This document shows positions 59,801-64,000 of a stretch of DNA of 64,000 nt, piece by piece. How positions within the stretch are numbered: position 1 is the first letter of the stretch; each line of letters opens with the position of its first letter. Source of the DNA: Cladocopium goreaui (lineage: Eukaryota > Sar > Dinophyceae > Suessiales > Symbiodiniaceae). Location of the stretch: contig CAMXCT020006748.1 of NCBI GenBank assembly GCA_947184155.2, positions 287,485 to 351,484 on the forward strand, in the 5' to 3' direction. A program made the translations under genes and the position numbers. Below the pieces are notes generated by a model. That model was not told where the DNA came from, did not search any database, and saw nothing but the letters and a program-made list of their open reading frames with translations.

Positions 59801-61272
59801 TCCGCTGGGTTCAAAGTTCCTGGCACATGCGACAAAAGCAAAACTTTGCGATCCATCAACTCCCTGAGCCAATAAACTTTAATCTCAATGTGTCGGCTCT
59901 TTCGTTGCAAATCAGATGCTTCGAGAAGCATTTTCCCTGACAAACTGTCGGTCTTGACGACCAGTGGAAACAAGTATGATACTCTCATAGAGTCTTCGTC
60001 ATCAGACTCTGCTTCGTCATACCAAGTCACCTGAGCGTCCTGAGGAATAATGTCAACCCATGGATACAAACGACCAAGCACAAAACCCAAAGTCCTGAGC
60101 AAGCCGATTCCTTCCTGAACACCTGACTGTAATGCAACAAGCTCAGCCTCACAGGAGGAGAGCGTCACAGCTGACTGGTGCCTGCTAAAACACTTCATCA
60201 AACACTGTTGAAAGATGAAGCAAGTACCTGAAACAGAACGACGTCCAGTACTTTTCATGGGTGCAAACCCAGCATCTGTGTACACTTCCGAACCTTTCAC
60301 ATCGGGCAAAGCAAGCTCTTCTGATGGAAAACGCAATGCAACATCCATGTCAGTCATAAGATACCTGAGTACAGCACGCAAACATTTTTCATGGGTCTCA
60401 AACGGTTGTGCCTGACCAGTTCCAAGCATGCTGACCAAAATCAACAAGTCTTGACGAGTTTGGCAATACCATGACAAACGACCTAGAACTCTGCGAAAAC
60501 GTGCATGTCCTTCTGCTGACAATGGTTGGCTTCCTTCCTGTTCCAGAACTGGACGCAAATCCGGAAATGTTGTGCTTCCCTTCTTCAAATCAAACTCAGC
60601 AAAAGCTTCATCCAAGTAGGTTGGATCCACCTGCATGTACAAAGCAGATGAGCCTGGCCTTCGAAAGATACTTCGACCAAGGAAACGCAAGTGTCCCCCT
60701 TTCAAACCAACGCGGCCAGTCTCTCGAACCTTGACATGAGCTGATAGTGCAGTCATGAGTGTCTTGAGAGCTGATTCCGAAGTGGTGGCAACAAGCAAAT
60801 CATCGACGTACGCCATGATGACGATGGGTGCCTGATCTTTGCCAACCATTCGACCAACATACAAACAAGGTTCCACAGTACCTGAAACTACTCCAATGCT
60901 CTTGACAATAGATGAAAAGAAGACGATCCATGCCTGAGAGGCAATTCTCAAACCGTTGATGCCTTTCTCAGCCCATAGAAAAATTGGTTCTCCCTTCATA
61001 GTTGACATGGATAGTGGCATCCGGAGAATTTCTGGTCGCTCCAATGGTGAGTTCATAAACGCCTGAGAAACGTCCAAACCTGCCAAAAACATGGCTTGAT
61101 TTCCAACACTCCACGCCCCACAGGCGACTCCAAGAACCATCCGGAGTGCCTCAATGCTGGGTGTTGGGCTAGAGATGCCCATACTTCTGGCAGACTGACC
61201 ACTTGCAAAGTCTTTGCAACGATCCTGGCGCGCACACCTTCCTGAGCTTCCTCTTTCTCGTTGGTCACCCAC
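56833..61272 (-). CDS. pol: Ty1/copia-type reverse transcriptase-RNase H ORF with long C-terminal extension
   Basis: 1479 open codons. It enters the RT domain with KDFASGQSARSMG. LDVSQAFMNSPLE and the catalytic MAYVDDLLVA (YVDD at residues 155-158) follow. RNase H has its three acidic sites in VYTDAG (333), SSCEAEL (375) and VKTDS (442), and the copia-typical RKSRHIEIKVYWLRE. The retroelement part ends near residue 500. From Met596 (59487) a different protein follows in frame: basic/acidic linkers, a CCHC knuckle (815-828), long proline-rich tracts, and a methyltransferase-like end (1252-1479). Met596 may start a separate ORF. The first about 20 codons overlap the upstream ORF in another frame. 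All RT and RNase H residues look intact. Confidence 0.9.
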   Translation of the reverse strand: MGDQRERGSSGRCARQDRCKDFASGQSARSMGISSPTPSIEALRMVLGVACGAWSVGNQAMFLAGLDVSQAFMNSPLERPEILRMPLSMSTMKGEPIFLWAEKGINGLRIASQAWIVFFSSIVKSIGVVSGTVEPCLYVGRMVGKDQAPIVIMAYVDDLLVATTSESALKTLMTALSAHVKVRETGRVGLKGGHLRFLGRSIFRRPGSSALYMQVDPTYLDEAFAEFDLKKGSTTFPDLRPVLEQEGSQPLSAEGHARFRRVLGRLSWYCQTRQDLLILVSMLGTGQAQPFETHEKCLRAVLRYLMTDMDVALRFPSEELALPDVKGSEVYTDAGFAPMKSTGRRSVSGTCFIFQQCLMKCFSRHQSAVTLSSCEAELVALQSGVQEGIGLLRTLGFVLGRLYPWVDIIPQDAQVTWYDEAESDDEDSMRVSYLFPLVVKTDSLSGKMLLEASDLQRKSRHIEIKVYWLRELMDRKVLLLSHVPGTLNPADCFTKCLPTQKFLFYRNMLGFVKVDFSLISNILGFCLDVCDNSYSKPISCLSNRNCVLCGERLILFVLEEEQGISGDQRSFRHVKAVVAQASLTDPRTPSPAIAQMAGEEEDSKSMVSGLTRVDYTTGNPRKDPDTGEVMRRDARVREVTETAPEGADASGTQEPAVTDSGTPDTKEAISGGQATTSGEKPAGGTSSGSGRRPQVKKMPKRPAAKLMPRKRIVKVKQEPGTTAKVPGKNRFKNQETRRRQKAKWEEIQKAAREERAQPAPVFEIPAHGGEAPIRSFFDPISGRREVMEVRPIEKDQKFRAGQSGFSRYPTETRTCYRCGEKGHLSANCPRRTRRVSLTQGTIEFVGPEETRPRVRLQGNMGSVPSASGEGLGADEIGPDDSASQIGGAILGTMSVLGGVAPKKALPPPPPPPPQGSPRLARSRPGLPPSSVRPRLPPKFSQDEPQGGWLTEEALKSRSERPSTPPKRLSTPPRRPTTPPKKAAAKPVTPQKRTSEEAEIPEGPAAPRGSVGKAVRPIPKTPSPKRAVEERALWPAEERALKDAVARGSAPAKAEAAKAPPTTVDLVTPVTDNAGQGDANLIAAQGCGRLSALTVHQQTPVSSQAPTPTSPAGDSAVAGKGPTPSVHQWAQAPVISPLPPTPPPAPVGGETEVCVACQGSGLLNSQGNLRLFRLIGTGQLRLGQTPQAAPTTPAQAAHPAPAAAANAAGPGNGTEVSPSLSENSGRSRTPTHSGVCNVSEDGSMTMFVSGGNLLILELACGVDSVIQNASREFGCSYIGIHAGLELPSTQRQAYKFFKSFAEGSSGSADSQKLIQVHISLPCTGGSPLLDLSKKDRKPAQDAYFRLLDHYKRYVSYIKGMSNVCSAVTLELPKSNRFWSDERLKKFLTDHDMQKFADCAACAMGLETSQGQPIGKVFRIACSDQVPATGLGKRFQCKCTQDHAPLNQVNYSMTERYSYKFARFYCRAIALRWIDQQEETS
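56836..57519 (-). other. C-terminal methyltransferase-like domain
   Basis: The last 228 residues of the long ORF. They begin LLILELACGVDSV, which resembles the SAM-binding motif I of Rossmann methyltransferases, then IGIHAGLELPS. A later ISLPCTGGSPLLDLS has a Pro-Cys followed by G-x-S, as in motif IV of C5-methyltransferases. TLELPKSNRFW occupies the place of the ENV motif. The end is Cys/His-rich (CKCTQDHAPLNQV). The order fits a diverged or inactive C5-methyltransferase fold. This is an inference from motif order, not a firm assignment. Confidence 0.5.
58789..58830 (-). other. CCHC zinc knuckle in the pol C-terminal extension
   Basis: CYRCGEKGHLSANC is a perfect C-x2-C-x4-H-x4-C knuckle, the nucleic-acid-binding motif of retroelement Gag proteins. 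Here it lies downstream of RNase H, in addition to two knuckles in the upstream ORF. Confidence 0.9.
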
Positions 61273-64000
61273 CTGGTGCCGATGATGCGCTGGCCACTTT
61301 CTCTTGCCACATTCTCGGCAAGAACCTGACCTGCACCAACAGCAGTGAGTCCACGAATCTCCTTCTGCATGGCCAAAAAGGTTCCTTCAGCTGGCAAGTC
61401 CCTGAGCGTGACATCAGACACGGCTCCACTGGGCTTCCAAAGCTTGATCTTCTGACCACAGAAATCCATGACGACAAACTCATTGCAGTAGCCATCGTAC
61501 TGAATTGACTCCACTGAAAACCGATCTCGTTGAACAAGCTCTGGTGATGTCAACATACCCACATGATATGGTTGTGCCATGCAAACGTCGACCATGGGCA
61601 TGTCGCCAACGTCCTCAGTGGCCATCTCAACGTCCGCAGGCTCGACTGGGTCCGGAGCCAAAGATGGAGAATAAGAACCATCTCTCACCCCACCTTCTAC
61701 CGGAAGATCCTCCCGATCACCAAGCGATGGCTTGGCAGTTTCTCCTGACACAAACTCAGCTTGTCGCTTGCGACAATCGGCAGAGTGCCGGGTACCTGGA
61801 GCATTCATACCTGATTCACAACTTGGACAACGGCGCGTCGGGGTCATCCCAGCAGGCAAACCTGGGATGCGCGGCAATGGTCGTGAAGGCACGGCCACAG
61901 CCGGGTCATTGGGCTCAACTATTGGTAGTTGTTCCTCAGGCTTGTCGGGCGAAGCTGGCACTTCTCCCTTCTTCTGGTTACGGATCCAGTTCCAATAGCG
62001 CTCACAGCACTTCTTGGAATGTCGACCTTGTCGAGTGGCACATGAACTGCATCCTTCAGTTCGTCCATGAGCATCAACCCAGTGTCGTGGAGGCTGCACC
62101 TGATCTGGAAGTCGTGCAAACTCCTCTGGCAAAATCTCAATGGGTGCCTGATCAACAAGCGATGGATGATCACCTGAACCTGAGTGACAAACAAAACGTT
62201 CAATGAGATCTTGACCTGAGTGACAAACAAAACGTTCAATGAGATCTTGTGGATATTCAATCGGAAAAACAAATTTCAAACTCTTGGCTTGGAAAAACTT
62301 CAGTTCATCAGCAATTTTTGCACAAACAAAATGAGCAAACGAGTTCCTGACAGGATACAAATACGCAGCAGTGACAAACCGTCCAATACTGTCAACACTT
62401 TCTGGGGTCTCTGCAAGAACCCTAGAGCAAAACATGGCGGAAATTCGAGTTCCTTCAGATGTGTTCCTGAGCAATTCCTTTCCAGTCTTTCCTGTGTTCT
62501 GGATCTTGCCGTGGAGGTTGTGCATAGCAGTCACATACCTGGAAGCGGCCTCCCAGGCAACCAAGCTGTCGACCAAATCCAATCCGGCCTTGGCCAATTC
62601 CAAGCGCAAGACAGCAAGAGCTTCCTTGACTTCTCTCACACCACGCTCAACTGATCCAACCGTATCATGGTTCTGAGGTCCAGCTTTGTTCACAGTGAAC
62701 TCCCTCGGCAAACCAGATCTTCTCAGAACAGTTCCGACTTCATCCTGAGCATCTGTCCTGAAATCAACTGGCGGTCCTTCCAAAGTCTCAAGCAATCCAA
62801 ACTCAGCTAAGATCTGACGCAAATGCTGGCTTGTCACCTGAACATTCTCGCTCACCGCAGTGACACCAAGCAAACCTGAAAACACCTGACGCAGCAAAAT
62901 CATCTTGAACTTGCTCTCAACCAAACCCAAAAAGAAGAAATCCCCCTGAACTTCAAGGATTCTCTCACGCAAACTTCGCCTTGGTGCTCGAGAAACTCCT
63001 CTTCCCTGTTGGCATTCCAAACAGTGTGGATCAAACGGGTAATGGCCTCGAAGAACATGTTGACGCAACTTCTCCTGACTTGACAGCTCAACAGCTCCAA
63101 CCATGCTAACTTTCAAACCCTCTGGCTCGACCACTGATGACTCAACCAACTCCATCAGCTGACTGCCATCCTTCAAGCTCGGTTGTGCTGCCCTGCATGC
63201 TCGTAGCCACGGAGTCCCTCCCCACAACAGCACGTCACTAATGAGCGTTCCACTGTCCTCGTGGTAGAGGTACGTCTCTCCAGGTGACTGAATCACACTC
63301 CAACCCTTCTTGACCAACTGAGTTGTCGAAATAATGTTGTGTGATACATCCCCAATACAACAGGCCAATTTGAATGATTGAGTCTTCTTCTTTCCAGATG
63401 CTCCAGTCACAACCTGAAATGCCAAACTTACCAAAACATTGGCCCTCATGTGAACTGGAGTCCCATTGGCTGCATAGTAGGTTTCCAATGCTCCTGCCGA
63501 ATCCTCCTGAGCCTGGCAACGATACATGCCCTCATAGTTCTGCGACAGCACCGATGTGGCAGCTCCAGAATCTAACAACCACCAAGTTCCCTCTGAACTT
63601 GAAACCTGTGATGAAATGAGCGGCATCATAATCGCTTCTCCAGATTCTTGCTCTTCTTCTTGAGGTCCTTCGGCTGAAACTTCATGCATCTTTCCCTTGC
63701 GACCACCTTTTCCTCGTCCAGCTTTCGCTGCAGGCTTGGCCTTGGCTGCACCTGAACCTTTCCCAGTGCTCGAAGACGGGGAAGAACTTGCAGACTTCGG
63801 ACTGCTGGCTTGGCAATTCGCGCCAATATGCCCGCTCTGTCCGCACTTGAAGCACTTCACACGACCCATATTCGTGCTGCAATCCTTCTGCATGTGTCCA
63901 GTCTTGCCACACTTTCGACATTTCACTTCTGAATTTTTGTTGATTGCGGCAGTGTTGAGCCACAGCTCACTCTCTGGATCCCATTCCCACTCCTCTTCGG
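61053..64000 (-). CDS. gag-pol: Ty1/copia-type Gag(3' part)-protease-integrase ORF, truncated by window edge
   Basis: Open from the window end (numbering here from codon 63926). Two CCHC knuckles come first (CRKCGKTGHMQKDC, CFKCGQSGHIGANC), then a Lys/Ala-rich linker. The aspartic protease site is WWLLDSGAATSVLS (119-122 DSGA). The integrase zinc site is H290, H295, C302, C305. The integrase triad is D329 (VQGDFF), D392 (FRTDAQ) and E427 (GSVERG), giving the classic 35-residue D-E spacing. It then runs through a Pro-rich hinge with a CxxC pair into the start of RT (GTRWVTNEKEE, VRARIVAK). There the RT reading leaves this frame, and the ORF runs on about 50 codons to its stop at 61053. The Gag start lies beyond the window. 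Confidence 0.92.
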   Translation of the reverse strand, partial: EEEWEWDPESELWLNTAAINKNSEVKCRKCGKTGHMQKDCSTNMGRVKCFKCGQSGHIGANCQASSPKSASSSPSSSTGKGSGAAKAKPAAKAGRGKGGRKGKMHEVSAEGPQEEEQESGEAIMMPLISSQVSSSEGTWWLLDSGAATSVLSQNYEGMYRCQAQEDSAGALETYYAANGTPVHMRANVLVSLAFQVVTGASGKKKTQSFKLACCIGDVSHNIISTTQLVKKGWSVIQSPGETYLYHEDSGTLISDVLLWGGTPWLRACRAAQPSLKDGSQLMELVESSVVEPEGLKVSMVGAVELSSQEKLRQHVLRGHYPFDPHCLECQQGRGVSRAPRRSLRERILEVQGDFFFLGLVESKFKMILLRQVFSGLLGVTAVSENVQVTSQHLRQILAEFGLLETLEGPPVDFRTDAQDEVGTVLRRSGLPREFTVNKAGPQNHDTVGSVERGVREVKEALAVLRLELAKAGLDLVDSLVAWEAASRYVTAMHNLHGKIQNTGKTGKELLRNTSEGTRISAMFCSRVLAETPESVDSIGRFVTAAYLYPVRNSFAHFVCAKIADELKFFQAKSLKFVFPIEYPQDLIERFVCHSGQDLIERFVCHSGSGDHPSLVDQAPIEILPEEFARLPDQVQPPRHWVDAHGRTEGCSSCATRQGRHSKKCCERYWNWIRNQKKGEVPASPDKPEEQLPIVEPNDPAVAVPSRPLPRIPGLPAGMTPTRRCPSCESGMNAPGTRHSADCRKRQAEFVSGETAKPSLGDREDLPVEGGVRDGSYSPSLAPDPVEPADVEMATEDVGDMPMVDVCMAQPYHVGMLTSPELVQRDRFSVESIQYDGYCNEFVVMDFCGQKIKLWKPSGAVSDVTLRDLPAEGTFLAMQKEIRGLTAVGAGQVLAENVARESGQRIIGTRWVTNEKEEAQEGVRARIVAKTLQVVSLPEVWASLAQHPALRHSGWFLESPVGRGVLEIKPCFWQVWTFLRRL
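62180..62251 (-). repeat. 36-bp in-frame tandem duplication in the integrase ORF
   Basis: Two identical copies of a 36-base unit encode DLIERFVCHSGQ twice in succession, just after the integrase region. The copies appear identical, so the duplication is recent or was produced in assembly. Confidence 0.95.

Noticed and set aside
1..64000. CRISPR arrays, bacterial operons, rRNA genes
   Set aside because: No spacer-repeat structure, no ribosome-binding-site-led gene strings and no recognisable rRNA cores were seen; the tandem arrays have no unique spacers.

Overview
The window looks like nuclear DNA of a dinoflagellate (Symbiodiniaceae/Suessiales-like; genus not determinable). The reasons are genes cut into very many small exons, GA-AG and GC-AG introns beside GT-AG, abundant short inverted-repeat elements inside introns, a degenerate CCCTAAA tract, and intronless Ty1/copia-type and DNA-methyltransferase ORFs of dinoflagellate character. 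No bacterial-style genes were seen.

Layout. 1-3740: three successive tandem arrays (a 41-bp minisatellite holding a 100-N gap, a heptamer-based purine-rich array, and a roughly 15-bp array). 3988-7982: a few plus-strand exon candidates of unrecognised gene(s). 10171-14762: a small plus-strand gene, five exons proposed, starting with a ubiquitin-like fold. 15814-46480: one plus-strand gene of about 39 exons encoding a dynein regulatory complex subunit 7 homologue (DRC7/CCDC135/FAP50), assembled here exon by exon from splice phase and similarity to the DRC7 family. Its introns carry several families of 100-200 bp inverted-repeat elements that look like introners or MITEs. 46481-47903 is AT-rich intergenic DNA, followed by an 866-N gap.

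48877-64000 is minus strand and retroelement-like, so it converges on DRC7. From right to left it holds: a copia-type gag-protease-integrase ORF open at the window edge; an overlapping reverse transcriptase/RNase H ORF in another frame; in the same frame, a long tail with a CCHC knuckle, proline-rich stretches and a C-terminal methyltransferase-like domain; a small membrane-anchored His/Cys ORF; decayed coding sequence; two unrecognised ORFs; and a 543-codon C5-cytosine DNA methyltransferase ORF.

How it fits together: DRC7 is a structural part of the nexin link in motile flagella, as expected in a flagellate. The right quarter is mobile DNA in which coding for chromatin modification (one clear and one possible methyltransferase domain) sits with retrotransposon genes. 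Exon borders are manual inferences, made without transcript data.
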